A DNA stretch of 64,000 bases from Falsibacillus albus (GCF_003668575.1 NZ_RCVZ01000006.1:169399-233398); one strand, 5' to 3'. Positions 50,172 through 59,639 are shown, counted from the first letter of the stretch. Notes: generated by a model not told the origin, from the letters alone. Numbers and translations: made by a program.

Positions 50172-51605
50172 ATGAAAGATAAAATCCTGATTATCCTATG
50201 CACTTTGTTATTGTCCGCAAGTGTCTTGTTTCTGCCGGGAGGAGCTGCAGCAGCGGATAAAGGAAATGGTTTTTCTACATATTCACAAATATTGATGACA
50301 GATGCTGGAAAGAAAGATAACGAAAAGCTTCAAGAAGACTTTCGAATGTTGAAGGACAGCTGGAACAAACAAAAACTTGAAGTTAAAAATGAATCGAAAT
50401 ATGCATACACGATGCTCCAGTCTGGGATCGCATCCATTTCTCTCGCATTGATCGATGGGAATCACAAAAAGATAAAACGGGCAGTACGCCAATTTAACAT
50501 TCTCGTAAAGGCGTATGATAGTGGTGATTTGAATGAACCTGGTCAAAATATAAAAAAGATAGATTTAGAGAGTTATCTGTCCCTGATCAAGAAAACTCAA
50601 ACGGCACTCGAACATCATGATTATGTGTCGATCTCCTATGTGCAGCAGCTTCAGGAAAACTGGCTGAGTGTTGAAGGGAATGTGGTGAGCCAATCCAAAA
50701 AAGCTTATAACGATTCTGAAAAAAGGCTATTGATTATACGTTCGTATGTTGAAAAAAAAGATTACAAAAAAGCAAGCGATGTATTAGATCAAATGTCTAG
50801 AGATCTTGCGCCTTTAGCAGAACATACATATGGCATTTGGGATGCAGCGATGATACCGATTAGAGAAGGTCTGGAAGCTCTCCTTGTGATTGGTGCCTTA
50901 TTGGCTATAACAGGCAGGTCGAAATCCAAGAAGGATACTCACTGGGTATTGGGCGGTGCTGCAGCAGGGCTTCTTGCCAGTGGAATCATCGGCATCATTG
51001 TCGGTTATGTATTATCATCCTCAGCATTTGGGAAGAACAATTTTCTCCTGAATGGCATATCAGGTGTACTGGCAAGTCTGATGCTTCTATATGTTACATA
51101 TTGGCTCCATCGAAATTCAAATATTCAAAAGTGGAACGCATATATCAAAGGAAAAACAAAGGACGCACTAAATGGCGGAAGGAAGATGGCATTTTTCTTC
51201 ATATCCTTTTTAGCGATATTGAGAGAGGGGGCTGAAACGGTCATTTTCTTGATCGGGATGATCCAGAAGATGAGTGTGCAGGACCTGTTAACGGGAATTG
51301 GAATCGGCCTTGCAATATTGTTGGTGGTTGGGACTGCCATCATTAAATGTGGTGTCAATATTCCGATTAAACCATTTTTCTTGGTTTCTAGCATCATTGT
51401 ATTTTATTTATCGATAAAATTTCTTGGGACGGGAATTCATAGTCTGCAATTATCAGGATACATTCCGGTCAATACAGTGGATTATCTAATCGGGATCGAT
51501 TGGCTTGGCATTTATCCAAGCTGGTACAGCAGCATCCCGCAATTAATCATGATTGTTTTCATCCTGGTGATGATCATGATCAAAAAAGGTGGCCAAAAGA
51601 AATAA
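50172..51605 (+). CDS. efeU: Iron permease EfeU/FTR1 with extracytoplasmic N-terminal domain
   Basis: High-affinity iron permease of the FTR1 type, 477 aa. A signal peptide (ILIILCTLLLSASVLFLPGG) leads to a soluble helical domain of about 200 residues, then the seven-helix permease. Both iron-binding motifs are present: REGLE at residues 231-235 (PIREGLEALLVIGAL) and REGAE at 351-355 (AILREGAETVIFLIG). The layout equals B. subtilis YwbL. The ATG at 50172 is 8 nt after AAGGGAGGTAA. It is the first gene of efeUOB behind Fur boxes. Confidence 0.94.
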   Translation: MKDKILIILCTLLLSASVLFLPGGAAAADKGNGFSTYSQILMTDAGKKDNEKLQEDFRMLKDSWNKQKLEVKNESKYAYTMLQSGIASISLALIDGNHKKIKRAVRQFNILVKAYDSGDLNEPGQNIKKIDLESYLSLIKKTQTALEHHDYVSISYVQQLQENWLSVEGNVVSQSKKAYNDSEKRLLIIRSYVEKKDYKKASDVLDQMSRDLAPLAEHTYGIWDAAMIPIREGLEALLVIGALLAITGRSKSKKDTHWVLGGAAAGLLASGIIGIIVGYVLSSSAFGKNNFLLNGISGVLASLMLLYVTYWLHRNSNIQKWNAYIKGKTKDALNGGRKMAFFFISFLAILREGAETVIFLIGMIQKMSVQDLLTGIGIGLAILLVVGTAIIKCGVNIPIKPFFLVSSIIVFYLSIKFLGTGIHSLQLSGYIPVNTVDYLIGIDWLGIYPSWYSSIPQLIMIVFILVMIMIKKGGQKK

Positions 51606-51626
51606 TAGAAAAGGAGTCTATTCATT

Positions 51627-52784
51627 ATGAAAATTAATAAAGTGCTATCAACGGCATTCTGCCTATCCTTACTAACCGTTTCAGTATTGGGGGGATGTTC
51701 GGAGCAAAAGGAAAGTCAACCTGCTTCTGTACATCAAGAGAGCAAATCCGATGATTTGAAGAAGCAAACAAAAGAATTAAAAGATCAGCTGACAAAACTG
51801 GAGCAGTCGGTTAAAGATGAACATGTAAATGATGTGAAAAAACAAGGAAAAGCGATGAACAATCAATGGCTTTCCTTTGAAAATGAAGTAAGAAATCAAT
51901 ATCCCCTTCTTTATACCGATGTTGAAAAATACCTTCAGCCAATTTATATAGAGGCAACAAAAGATTCTGTTGATTTAGAAAAGGTAAAAGCTAATCTGAA
52001 ACCATTGAAAAAGGCTTTGTCTAATTTGGAAAATGCGAAGGAAAATGCCGTGAAAGCTTCAACGGCTTTGGATCAAGCGGTAAAGGATTACAAAGCATAT
52101 GTCCTTGATCAAACTTCGAAACTGACGGTCGCGACAAAGGAATTCACGGATGCCGTAAGAGCCAAGGATTTAACAGCTGCTAAGACTGCCTATGTATATG
52201 CCCGAGTATATTATGAACGAATCGAACCGATTGCAGAGAGTTTTGGTGACTTGGATCCGAAAATCGACGCTCGCGAAGGTGATGTCGATCAAGCTGATTG
52301 GTCAGGTTTCCATCGGCTGGAAAAAGCGATTTGGGAACGTGGAAACTTGGAAGGTACCGCTGAATATGCCGACCAGCTTGATAAAGATGTGAATGAGCTG
52401 CATGACAAAATGAAATCTGTGGAATTGAATCCTACACAAGTCGTCGCTGGATCCATGGAGCTTCTAAATGAAGCAGCCATTTCTAAAGTTACTGGTGAAG
52501 AGGAGAGATATTCACATATCGATTTAGTCGATCTTGCTGCCAATGTCGAGGGTTCCAAAGCCGTGTATCATGCCATACTCCCAGCACTGACAGCCCCAAA
52601 TTCCGATCTTGCCGATAAACTCGACGAACAATTCACCAAAATGGAGAATGCTCTAAGAAACTATCAAAAAAATGATCGATACATGGCATATAATGAGCTT
52701 TCCAAAGATCAAGTGAGGGGATTGAGCCAGGAGTTGAATGTATTGTCCGAACTTATGGCACAAACGGCTGAAGTATTTCAATAA
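51627..52784 (+). CDS. efeO: Iron uptake lipoprotein EfeO (M75 imelysin-like)
   Basis: Surface lipoprotein of 385 aa that binds iron and hands it to EfeU. The signal peptide ends in the lipobox VLGGCSEQ. The C-terminal M75/imelysin domain carries the HxxE-type motif WSGFHRLEKAIWERGN near residue 230. The N-terminal region (residues 30-135) is a helical domain instead of the cupredoxin found in E. coli EfeO, as in B. subtilis YwbM. The ATG follows AAGGAG. It is 21 nt after efeU and 17 nt before efeB. Confidence 0.93.
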   Translation: MKINKVLSTAFCLSLLTVSVLGGCSEQKESQPASVHQESKSDDLKKQTKELKDQLTKLEQSVKDEHVNDVKKQGKAMNNQWLSFENEVRNQYPLLYTDVEKYLQPIYIEATKDSVDLEKVKANLKPLKKALSNLENAKENAVKASTALDQAVKDYKAYVLDQTSKLTVATKEFTDAVRAKDLTAAKTAYVYARVYYERIEPIAESFGDLDPKIDAREGDVDQADWSGFHRLEKAIWERGNLEGTAEYADQLDKDVNELHDKMKSVELNPTQVVAGSMELLNEAAISKVTGEEERYSHIDLVDLAANVEGSKAVYHAILPALTAPNSDLADKLDEQFTKMENALRNYQKNDRYMAYNELSKDQVRGLSQELNVLSELMAQTAEVFQ

Positions 52785-52801
52785 ATAAGGAGTGCAAGTT
52801 T

Positions 52802-54058
52802 ATGAACAAAGAGGCTGCAACAGAAAAAAACAAAATTTCAAGAAGGGAACTTTTGAAGTTATCTGCATTTGCAGGGGCCGGAATTGCGGTGGGAGCAAGT
52901 GGCCTTGGAACTTTTTCAATGTTTGCCGATCAACTATTCGGCAAAACGCAAAATGCCTCTGCGAATGAGATGACCGTACCCTTCTATGGAGCACACCAAG
53001 CGGGTATCATTCATCCTCAGCAAACTTATTCATATACCGCATCCTTCAATTTATTGACTGAAAGCAAGTCTGATGTAATCAAGCTTTTTAAAAAATGGAC
53101 AGAAATGGCCGAGACATTTTCGAAGGGGAATTCTTATGCAAAAGGCTTCTCCAATGACTGGCTGCCTCCAAAAGATACAGGGGAAGCCAATGATCTATCT
53201 GCTGCACACTTAACAGTAACGTTCGGTTTTGGCCCGGGATTTTTTCAAAAGAATGGTCTCAGCCGATATGGCATTGGCCACTTGAAGCCTAAGCATTTAA
53301 AAAGCATTCCATCCATGCCTGGTGATGATTTTGAAGATGGCTTTACCGGCGGGGATGTTTGCATCCAAATTTGTGCCAGCATTCAGCAAGTGGCTTTTCA
53401 TGCATTGCGAAACTTCATCAAGAATTCGATCGGAACGGCAGAAGTAAATTGGATGCAGGCAGGATTTTTGAATGCGTCAGAAGGAAAAACCGGCCGTAAT
53501 CTATTCGGCTTCAAGGATGGTACGGCGAATTTATCTCCTAAGGATAAACCTAAACAAAACAAAATCATTTGGGCGGATGAAAAGGAGCCCTCATGGATGA
53601 TTGGGGGAACCTATATGGCTGTCCGAAAAATAAGGATGTTCCTAGAAGTGTGGGACCGGTCTTCATTAAAGGACCAGGAAGACACATTCGGCAGGAAAAA
53701 AGACAGTGGTGCACCATTTGGGCAAATCCATGAAAAAGATCCTGTCTTGTTGAACAAAATGCCTGTCGATTCCCATGTTCGCCTGGCGAAGAGCACCAAA
53801 CAGGAAATTTTCAGAAGGGCTTATTCCTATACAGATGGGGTCGACCCCAAAACGGGATCCATTAATGCCGGCCTTTTCTTCGTCAGCTTCCAGCAAAACC
53901 CGGATAAACAGTTCATCCCCATGCTGAAGCTGATGAGTCAAAAAGATAAATTGAACGAGTATACAAAGCATGTTGGAAGTGCGATGTTTGCCTGCCCCGG
54001 AGGCATAAAAAAGGGGGGGTACGTCGGGCAGCGCCTTTTGGAAGGGACGCTGTTCTAA
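52802..54058 (+). CDS. efeB: Deferrochelatase/Dyp-type peroxidase EfeB, Tat substrate
   Basis: Haem-containing Dyp-type peroxidase of 418 aa exported folded by the Tat system; it oxidises ferrous iron or removes iron from haem for EfeUO uptake. The Tat signal ISRRELLKLSAFAGAGIAVG has the twin Arg. The distal-site motif GFKDGTANLSP (GxxDG) and the C-terminal FVSFQQNPDKQFIPM are present. The ATG follows AAGGAG. It ends the operon, and its terminator overlaps the end of the convergent gerB gene. Confidence 0.95.
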   Translation: MNKEAATEKNKISRRELLKLSAFAGAGIAVGASGLGTFSMFADQLFGKTQNASANEMTVPFYGAHQAGIIHPQQTYSYTASFNLLTESKSDVIKLFKKWTEMAETFSKGNSYAKGFSNDWLPPKDTGEANDLSAAHLTVTFGFGPGFFQKNGLSRYGIGHLKPKHLKSIPSMPGDDFEDGFTGGDVCIQICASIQQVAFHALRNFIKNSIGTAEVNWMQAGFLNASEGKTGRNLFGFKDGTANLSPKDKPKQNKIIWADEKEPSWMIGGTYMAVRKIRMFLEVWDRSSLKDQEDTFGRKKDSGAPFGQIHEKDPVLLNKMPVDSHVRLAKSTKQEIFRRAYSYTDGVDPKTGSINAGLFFVSFQQNPDKQFIPMLKLMSQKDKLNEYTKHVGSAMFACPGGIKKGGYVGQRLLEGTLF

Positions 54059-54063
54059 ATGCG

Positions 54064-54098
54064 AAGGCCTTAAAACGTTTCGTTTAAGGCCTTTTTTC
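54064..54098. terminator. Intrinsic terminator after efeB (convergent region)
   Basis: AAGGCCTTAAAACG-TTT-CGTTTAAGGCCTTTTTT. The right part lies over the last codons of the minus-strand gerB gene, whose stop is at 54070. Confidence 0.88.
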
Positions 54099-55197
54099 CA
54101 TTCCGTTTTTTCTTCACCCATAAGGTCATGGCCAATATAGCTGGAATCCCAAATTGAAGGGGTATATGAATGTATATGGGAACGATCGATAGCCCGATAA
54201 AGTTATGCTCGGGAAGATTGCGTGCGATCATAAAAGTTAAGAAGAAAATGACTAGAGAATATAAGTGGATGGATTGTTTAAGCATCGGTTTCTTAAACAT
54301 CATGGATGTGCTTTTTGCCGCAGCAAAGGTGAATATGGCGATTTTAATGAATCCCACACATAAAAAGGCGATGACCGATAGGAATTCTACGTGCTGGATG
54401 ATATTGAAAAAATTGATCATTTCGATTGCCTTGACGAGTGGATAGGTATAGACGGCTGCCATTTTTTGGCCGAGCATCGCAATGATGATTTCACTGAGGA
54501 TAATGATTGTCCCGCCAGCCAGCAATACGGCAAGCACCCCTTTTGAATAAAGGCTTCTCGGCTTATTTAAATAAGGGAATACCCAAAGGAAGACAACCAA
54601 TTCGCCATATGGGAATGTGATCTTAGCTGGAATGGATTGTAATAAGTGAGTATACCATTCATTAGGGAAATAGGGTCTTAAATTCATGTATGAAATTTGT
54701 GACGAAGAAACACTGAATATGATGACAAAGAACATTAATCCGAACGTAATGAAGATCAAGACTTCCGATGATCGAGCGATTGTTTCGATTCCTTTGATGC
54801 ACGCATACCAGACAAGGAAAACCAAAGTAAAGCTGATCACCCAATAAGGAATATTATAGAAAAGGGTTTGGCTGATGAAATAAGTGAAGTCCTTCACCAC
54901 CCTGCTGGCAATATAAACAAAATAAAGGGAATAAACAATGTTTATTGTGTTCCCCAACCATTTTCCGAAACCCTGGCAAAGCAGGCTGGACATATCCAGC
55001 GATTGATGGTTTACGCTTAAATACGTATAGCCGTAATAAATTGCGATTCCAATCATCATTGTAACCAAAATTATCAGCCACGCAAGGCCTTCATTCTCAG
55101 TGCCCAAGCCGGCCACAAGGGTGCTTCCGAGGAGAAACAGCACCATCATGGAAAAAACTTGGAAAATGGTTATGGTTTTATCATTCATGGTTTTCAC
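54070..55197 (-). CDS. Spore germination protein GerB type (GerAB/APC permease subunit)
   Basis: Inner spore membrane subunit of a germinant receptor, 375 aa with ten hydrophobic segments, related to amino-acid permeases; in the family it holds the germinant-binding site. Recognisable are ITIFQVFSMMVLFLLGSTLV, FPNEWYTHLLQSIPAKITFP and PYLNKPRSLYSKGVL. It follows gerC by 6 nt and is the last gene of the minus-strand operon DUF3231-gerA-gerC-gerB. Confidence 0.92.
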   Translation of the reverse strand: MKTMNDKTITIFQVFSMMVLFLLGSTLVAGLGTENEGLAWLIILVTMMIGIAIYYGYTYLSVNHQSLDMSSLLCQGFGKWLGNTINIVYSLYFVYIASRVVKDFTYFISQTLFYNIPYWVISFTLVFLVWYACIKGIETIARSSEVLIFITFGLMFFVIIFSVSSSQISYMNLRPYFPNEWYTHLLQSIPAKITFPYGELVVFLWVFPYLNKPRSLYSKGVLAVLLAGGTIIILSEIIIAMLGQKMAAVYTYPLVKAIEMINFFNIIQHVEFLSVIAFLCVGFIKIAIFTFAAAKSTSMMFKKPMLKQSIHLYSLVIFFLTFMIARNLPEHNFIGLSIVPIYIHIPLQFGIPAILAMTLWVKKKRNGKKALNETF

Positions 55198-55203
55198 CCT
55201 GCT

Positions 55204-56412
55204 TTATTCTAGTTTATAGGAATCACCGGCATCGGTCAGATTGACATGGACATTTACATAAACTCGGGCTTCGGGGTAGATTTCATTCCAATGTTTTTTT
55301 GCTTTTACCCATTGTGAAGGTTCATGAATATAAAGAGCTTTTCCGAAACCAATAAAATCACTTTTTTCCTCTTGGCTTTTCTTGATGAGTTTCTTGACGT
55401 TTTTCTTTATTGAGGCTGAAAACATTCCATTGTACTTTTCAATTGTTTCACCTGAAAATGACTGATGGCAGTTGCTGTCCAAGATTTGTCCTTTAATCGA
55501 AATGTTTGCCGAGAGAACTGGCTTTCCATTTTTCATGGAAGCATTTAATTTAGTCTTTGACTGGTTGATGAACATGTTGACAAAGCCCTCTCCATCATTG
55601 CATTTTGATTCATAGCTGGAACTATTCAATTTATTTTCCAGAAGGACGAGCATCTTACTTTCAGAAGGAGATAACATCCCTTTCAGTTTTGTGCCTTTAA
55701 AATAAGCCATGCCTCGGATCTCGTACAATGATGGAGGTTCAAAAGATTCCACATTGGACTGTTCGGTACCCTCGTTGGGGTCTCCATTTATGGTCATATA
55801 TGGAATGGCCAATTCACGTTTCTTGTCCAACAGATCATTTTGAATGCTGTTTGGGTGGACGATATAAATATCTCCCTCGATATCCTGCTCTGTTTCAAGC
55901 ATTTGAAGAAGCCGATCTGCATTGATGCTTTGAACAGGGGTGAAGGTCCTTAATATTACATTTGCTTTTACGTCTTTGGTAATGACGATCGAAAGCAAGG
56001 AGGATATATTTTTTTCCCGTATCAAGAGATGGATGATTTCTGGAAGTTTGTTTTTTTTCACCGCTTCATCCTGAATGATGATCAACTTTGTATCATCAAA
56101 AAAAAGTCGACGTGAACAGATCCGTTTAATCTTTCTTATTCCATCTAGAATGGTTTTTCCGGATTCATGGTAAACAGTCGTCGGCAACGAACCTGTATTG
56201 GTTTTTCCATTTAGAGCAGGCGAAATCACCTGAAGTGTCACATTATATTGATCTCCATCAAGGTCGATGCCAATGCCGGAAACGATGCCAATCTTTTTAA
56301 TTGGTGCTCCATTGAGCGTTTTCCCTAAAGAGATGGTAATCACGATGCAGAGCAATGAAAGCCATGTATACCTTATAATCCTTTTTTTAAAGCCAGTTCC
56401 GTTACTTTTCAT
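55204..56412 (-). CDS. Spore germination protein Ger(x)C type, without recognisable lipobox
   Basis: Third subunit of the germinant receptor, 402 aa; the family is normally an anchored lipoprotein. The N-terminal hydrophobic helix (YTWLSLLCIVITISLGKTLN) is present, but the usual LxGC lipobox and the following W-D-R-x-E motif are missing; the mature part starts at APIKKIGIVSGIGIDLDGDQ. The only Cys nearby is within the helix, preceded by Leu-Leu. Later motifs are normal (RRLFFDDTKLIIIQDEAVK, MAYFKGTKLKGMLSPSES). The start overlaps the gerA end by 11 nt. Either it is held by the uncleaved helix or it is processed differently. Confidence 0.88.
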   Translation of the reverse strand: MKSNGTGFKKRIIRYTWLSLLCIVITISLGKTLNGAPIKKIGIVSGIGIDLDGDQYNVTLQVISPALNGKTNTGSLPTTVYHESGKTILDGIRKIKRICSRRLFFDDTKLIIIQDEAVKKNKLPEIIHLLIREKNISSLLSIVITKDVKANVILRTFTPVQSINADRLLQMLETEQDIEGDIYIVHPNSIQNDLLDKKRELAIPYMTINGDPNEGTEQSNVESFEPPSLYEIRGMAYFKGTKLKGMLSPSESKMLVLLENKLNSSSYESKCNDGEGFVNMFINQSKTKLNASMKNGKPVLSANISIKGQILDSNCHQSFSGETIEKYNGMFSASIKKNVKKLIKKSQEEKSDFIGFGKALYIHEPSQWVKAKKHWNEIYPEARVYVNVHVNLTDAGDSYKLE

Positions 56413-57883
56413 TCATCGGATCTTCCTTCGTATATTTTTTCTTATTATCTATGATTTGTTCCATTGGGACCCGGAGTAATGTATCTTTTTGATCGGCCAA
56501 ATTAAACGGTGCCATCGGGGATAAATAAGGGACTCCAAAAGACCTCAATGAAACAAGGTGAACGACTAAGAAGATACATTGGATGATGACACCGTATAAA
56601 CCTAAAAACGCAGCAACGGCTATGAATGAAAAAGACAATGCATTGGCCACTCTTCTTAAGGAATTGATCGGGACGATGCTTCTCATGATGAAGGAGGCAC
56701 TTAAAACAACCAAAGTCTGAGGCTGGACTAGCTGTGCTTCCACTGCTGCCTGGCCAAGCAAAATAGCCGAAAAAACCGATACAGTGAAGACCACACCTTG
56801 CGGCAGCCGTAATGAACTTTCTGTAATGAATAAAATCAGGATCGAAAATATTAATACTTCTACCAATGTCGGAAACGGCACCAATTCCCTTTGAGCCATC
56901 ATGCTCACCAATAAACTAGTCGGTAGCAGTCCAGGCTGAGCTACCACAAAGGCAATATATAGACCCGGTAGAATAATGGAAAGGAAAAATGAAAAAAATC
57001 GTAATACTCTCCTTAGTAAGATGGATTTTGTCGTTGTATAATAATCATCCGGTGATTGGATTAGTTGCATGAGCACGGTTGGCAGGGTAATCACGAATGG
57101 CGTGCCATCCACAATGATGGCAATCTTCCCGCCGATGATTTCAGCGCAAACGACATCAGGCCTGTCGGTTGAGAGTGTCAAAGGAAAGATGGATTTTGAT
57201 TCACTTGTCAGCGTTTCCTCGAGATAATTGGAATCGAGGATCATCGGGATATTGATTTTTTTTAATCTGTTTTTGACTTCCTTCACGATTTCCTCATCAG
57301 CAATACCTTCGACGTAAATGAGAGAGATTTCCGTATCCATTGTCTCGTTGAATCGCTTCGTTTCAATTTTTAGCTTTGGGGATTTAATGGTTTTCCTGAT
57401 CAGGCCAATATTGGATTGCAGTGATTCATTAAAGCCTACATTCGGACCTTTAAGGGTACGTTGTGCTTTTGGCTCCTCAAGGCTTTTTTCCGGCCAGCGT
57501 GATGTTCCTGTTGAAAGGGCAGTTGAAAAACCTTCGAAGAAAATGATCGTTTTCCCATCTAAAAGATCCTCGCAGATGACATTAATATTGGAAATAGATT
57601 TGACTGATTTAATCTTTAAAATACTTGTTTCAATTTGTACTAAATAATGGTCTTTAGTGTCCTTTTTTTGTATCGAGATTGTTAAGAGAGGATCGATGAT
57701 TAACTGCTCAATCCTTACAGAATCGACAATTTCATCAATGAACATCAGGGCAAACGGAATGGAATCAGCGGTAACTCCTTTCCGTACATGTATATCTGAG
57801 CTATTGCATAGTGTTTTCTTTATGTTGTCTAGGTTTATGTCAATGTGGTTTTGAATCATTTCATGCTCACTGATATTTTTCAT
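56402..57883 (-). CDS. Spore germination protein GerA type
   Basis: First subunit of the germinant receptor, about 493 aa. The long soluble N-terminal domain includes GKTIIFFEGFSTALSTGTSR; the conserved PRGPREGF-type linker is altered to RTLKGPNVGFNESLQSNIGL in this copy. It is followed by GIADEEIVKEVKNRLKKI and then about five hydrophobic helices (GPGLYIAF-like LPGLYIAFVVAQPGLLPTSL). The ATG 57883 is chosen; a TTG at 57892 is also in frame and the ribosome binding site is weak. It begins 15 nt after the DUF3231 gene stop. Confidence 0.9.
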   Translation of the reverse strand: MKNISEHEMIQNHIDINLDNIKKTLCNSSDIHVRKGVTADSIPFALMFIDEIVDSVRIEQLIIDPLLTISIQKKDTKDHYLVQIETSILKIKSVKSISNINVICEDLLDGKTIIFFEGFSTALSTGTSRWPEKSLEEPKAQRTLKGPNVGFNESLQSNIGLIRKTIKSPKLKIETKRFNETMDTEISLIYVEGIADEEIVKEVKNRLKKINIPMILDSNYLEETLTSESKSIFPLTLSTDRPDVVCAEIIGGKIAIIVDGTPFVITLPTVLMQLIQSPDDYYTTTKSILLRRVLRFFSFFLSIILPGLYIAFVVAQPGLLPTSLLVSMMAQRELVPFPTLVEVLIFSILILFITESSLRLPQGVVFTVSVFSAILLGQAAVEAQLVQPQTLVVLSASFIMRSIVPINSLRRVANALSFSFIAVAAFLGLYGVIIQCIFLVVHLVSLRSFGVPYLSPMAPFNLADQKDTLLRVPMEQIIDNKKKYTKEDPMNEK

Positions 57884-57897
57884 CGTTCTCAACTCGC

Positions 57898-58902
57898 TTA
57901 TTCTTTATTAATCAGGCTCTTTCGATTAATATCCTGTGGAAGCTGCTCCATCCATCCCCTTTTGATCATCAAGCTCATTCCTTCCTTGCCGTAAGCCATG
58001 ACTTCGCTCATTAATAACAAATAGTGCGCCGTTAGATCTTTTCTTGTAGAAACAGATATGGCATAGCCGATTAAATATACCCCTGTCCCTGTCGTAGTGG
58101 CGATGATGAAGGACATCAATCGTTCTGAAAAAGGCGCTGTCATGGAAGCAGTGACCTCCATGCTGATGGGGAGGGTGCCGAATGCTTCTTCTTTCCTCAA
58201 AATTCCATTGAATGCATCAATCTGTTTTTCTGCCAGCTTTTTGCCCTTAAGGAAAAAGCTCTTTACTTCCTGGTCTTTCGTAACTTGGATTAAACCGACC
58301 AATAAAATAAGGCCGATATAATTCCTTTCGATAATATAAAAAATCTCGCCAAGTTCTGCCGAATTCAGCGCTCTTTTTTCTCCAAATAAGGTTTCAAGTA
58401 GGGATTCCTGCTTTTTCATCATGATGACTTCATCAGGATATGTCATTTTGGGCGGCCGATCGTATATTCCTTTAGACAGCATTAGATTGAGTGATTTGAC
58501 AAAGGTAGCTGTCGATGATTGCAAATATGACTGAAACAGTTTGACTACATCCGAACGGGCCACTTTTGTCAACGTCGTTCCGTAAAAATTGACGGTCATT
58601 TGATTCAACCGATAGACAAAGCTCAACGAGAATAGATCTGAATATAACCGAGGCGCGTTCAAATCCACATCATTATTTGAAAAACCTTTCGGCACGGGGA
58701 AGCTTTCTTCTTCGAATAATGCTTTGATTTCCTGGACACTTCTCTTGGCATTAGAAAGCGATTCTTCAACAATCGGTTTTATTTCTTCATCCTCCATATG
58801 CTGGAGGAAGTGCTGAAAAAAACAGATCATCGCACTATTCTGCATATATGTACCCCATAATCCCGTCACTTCAGGGCTGGTCAATCCAATATGTTCAGTC
58901 AT
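57898..58902 (-). CDS. DUF3231 family protein
   Basis: Protein of 334 aa made of two similar halves of about 165 residues, each starting with a TGLWGTYM- or LNSAELGEIFYIIE-like ferritin-style helix, characteristic of DUF3231. Function is unknown. Each half has helices rich in His, Glu and Met (FFQHFLQHMEDEEI in the first). The ATG has GAGGTGA upstream. It heads the germination operon, which is unusual for a cytoplasmic-looking protein and suggests expression in the forespore. Confidence 0.85.
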   Translation of the reverse strand: MTEHIGLTSPEVTGLWGTYMQNSAMICFFQHFLQHMEDEEIKPIVEESLSNAKRSVQEIKALFEEESFPVPKGFSNNDVDLNAPRLYSDLFSLSFVYRLNQMTVNFYGTTLTKVARSDVVKLFQSYLQSSTATFVKSLNLMLSKGIYDRPPKMTYPDEVIMMKKQESLLETLFGEKRALNSAELGEIFYIIERNYIGLILLVGLIQVTKDQEVKSFFLKGKKLAEKQIDAFNGILRKEEAFGTLPISMEVTASMTAPFSERLMSFIIATTTGTGVYLIGYAISVSTRKDLTAHYLLLMSEVMAYGKEGMSLMIKRGWMEQLPQDINRKSLINKE

Positions 58903-59097
58903 CGATCATTCACCTCAAAAGAACATGTTTTCTATAGGGTTACCGAGAGGATAGTATTTATCCAAATTTGTCATATTAGAGCATTTTGAAATCAGTCTAC
59001 TGTATCGGCCTATTTTTTTAAAAAAGGGATGATTTGTCCACTCCATATCCTCCACACTCACATAGGGTATAGTATCTAAAAATAAGGAGGGGAAATA

Positions 59098-59370
59098 ATG
59101 TCGGAGCAAAATCGTAGAAGAAGAAGAGTAATTAATGCGGATCAAGTCATCATTCGCGCTAATAGAGTAATAGTGGTCGATGAACATAATTGGAACAATA
59201 ATGTGATGTCTGCGCAAGACTCAGCGGATGATCGAGCAGTGGCAGCTGCACAGGCAGAAGCTGCAGCACGGGCTGCGCTAGAACGGGAAGAAGCGGAACG
59301 GGCAGCAGCTGAAGCAGAGCGAAATAAAAATCGTCATCACCGAAGAAGAAATGGCTTTTCTTGGATTTAA
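59098..59370 (+). CDS. Small Arg/Ala/Glu-rich protein (90 aa)
   Basis: Unrecognised protein in three parts: a basic start (SEQNRRRRRVINADQVI), a short beta-like core (RANRVIVVDEHNWNNNV), and an Ala/Glu/Arg helix (AAAQAEAAARAALEREEA) that ends in basic residues (NRHHRRRNGFSW). The ATG follows AAGGAGGGG by 8 nt and it is closed by a long terminator. It lies divergently from the germination operon, so a spore or coat role is possible but unproven. Confidence 0.65.
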   Translation: MSEQNRRRRRVINADQVIIRANRVIVVDEHNWNNNVMSAQDSADDRAVAAAQAEAAARAALEREEAERAAAEAERNKNRHHRRRNGFSWI

Positions 59371-59388
59371 TTGTAAGTGAATTTCCAC

Positions 59389-59449
59389 AGCCCAAAAATT
59401 GGACAGGTATTGATCATCATGAAGGTCAATGCCTATTTTTTTTGGGCTT
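59389..59449 (+). terminator. Terminator after the Arg/Ala/Glu-rich gene
   Basis: AGCCCAAAAA and TTTTTGGGCT close an imperfect long stem whose inner arms are ACAGGTATTGA and TCAATGCCT. Confidence 0.75.
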
Positions 59450-59471
59450 AAGGAAAAAGGAGAAGCATAGG

Positions 59472-59639
59472 ATGAATTTAAAAGAGTATTTCGAATGGGC
59501 CTATTTGCAAATATTGTTTGGTTTTTTTCGATTTTTTTCTTCCTTTGATGATGATTGGAGCGGATGGTGCAAGACTCCGGAGAGACCAACGGGTCAGGTG
59601 TGGCCCATCGGAAAGCGAGCATCCTGGCGTGGAAAATAA
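59472..59639 (+). CDS. Possible chimeric small ORF (55 aa) running into an intergenic element
   Basis: The ATG has AAGGAG 9 nt upstream. The first 25 residues (MNLKEYFEWAYLQILFGFF onward) look like an ordinary amphipathic or membrane N terminus. From about residue 26 the frame reads through the GTTGATTGG-type element, giving DDDWSGWCKTPERPTGQVWP, and stops at its right end. Expression is unproven; it may be a truncated gene whose end was replaced by the element. Confidence 0.35.
   Translation: MNLKEYFEWAYLQILFGFFRFFSSFDDDWSGWCKTPERPTGQVWPIGKRASWRGK

Noticed and set aside
58903..59097. Sigma-G promoter upstream of the germination operon
   Set aside because: Expected for this class of operon, but no convincing -35/-10 pair with correct spacing was found by eye.
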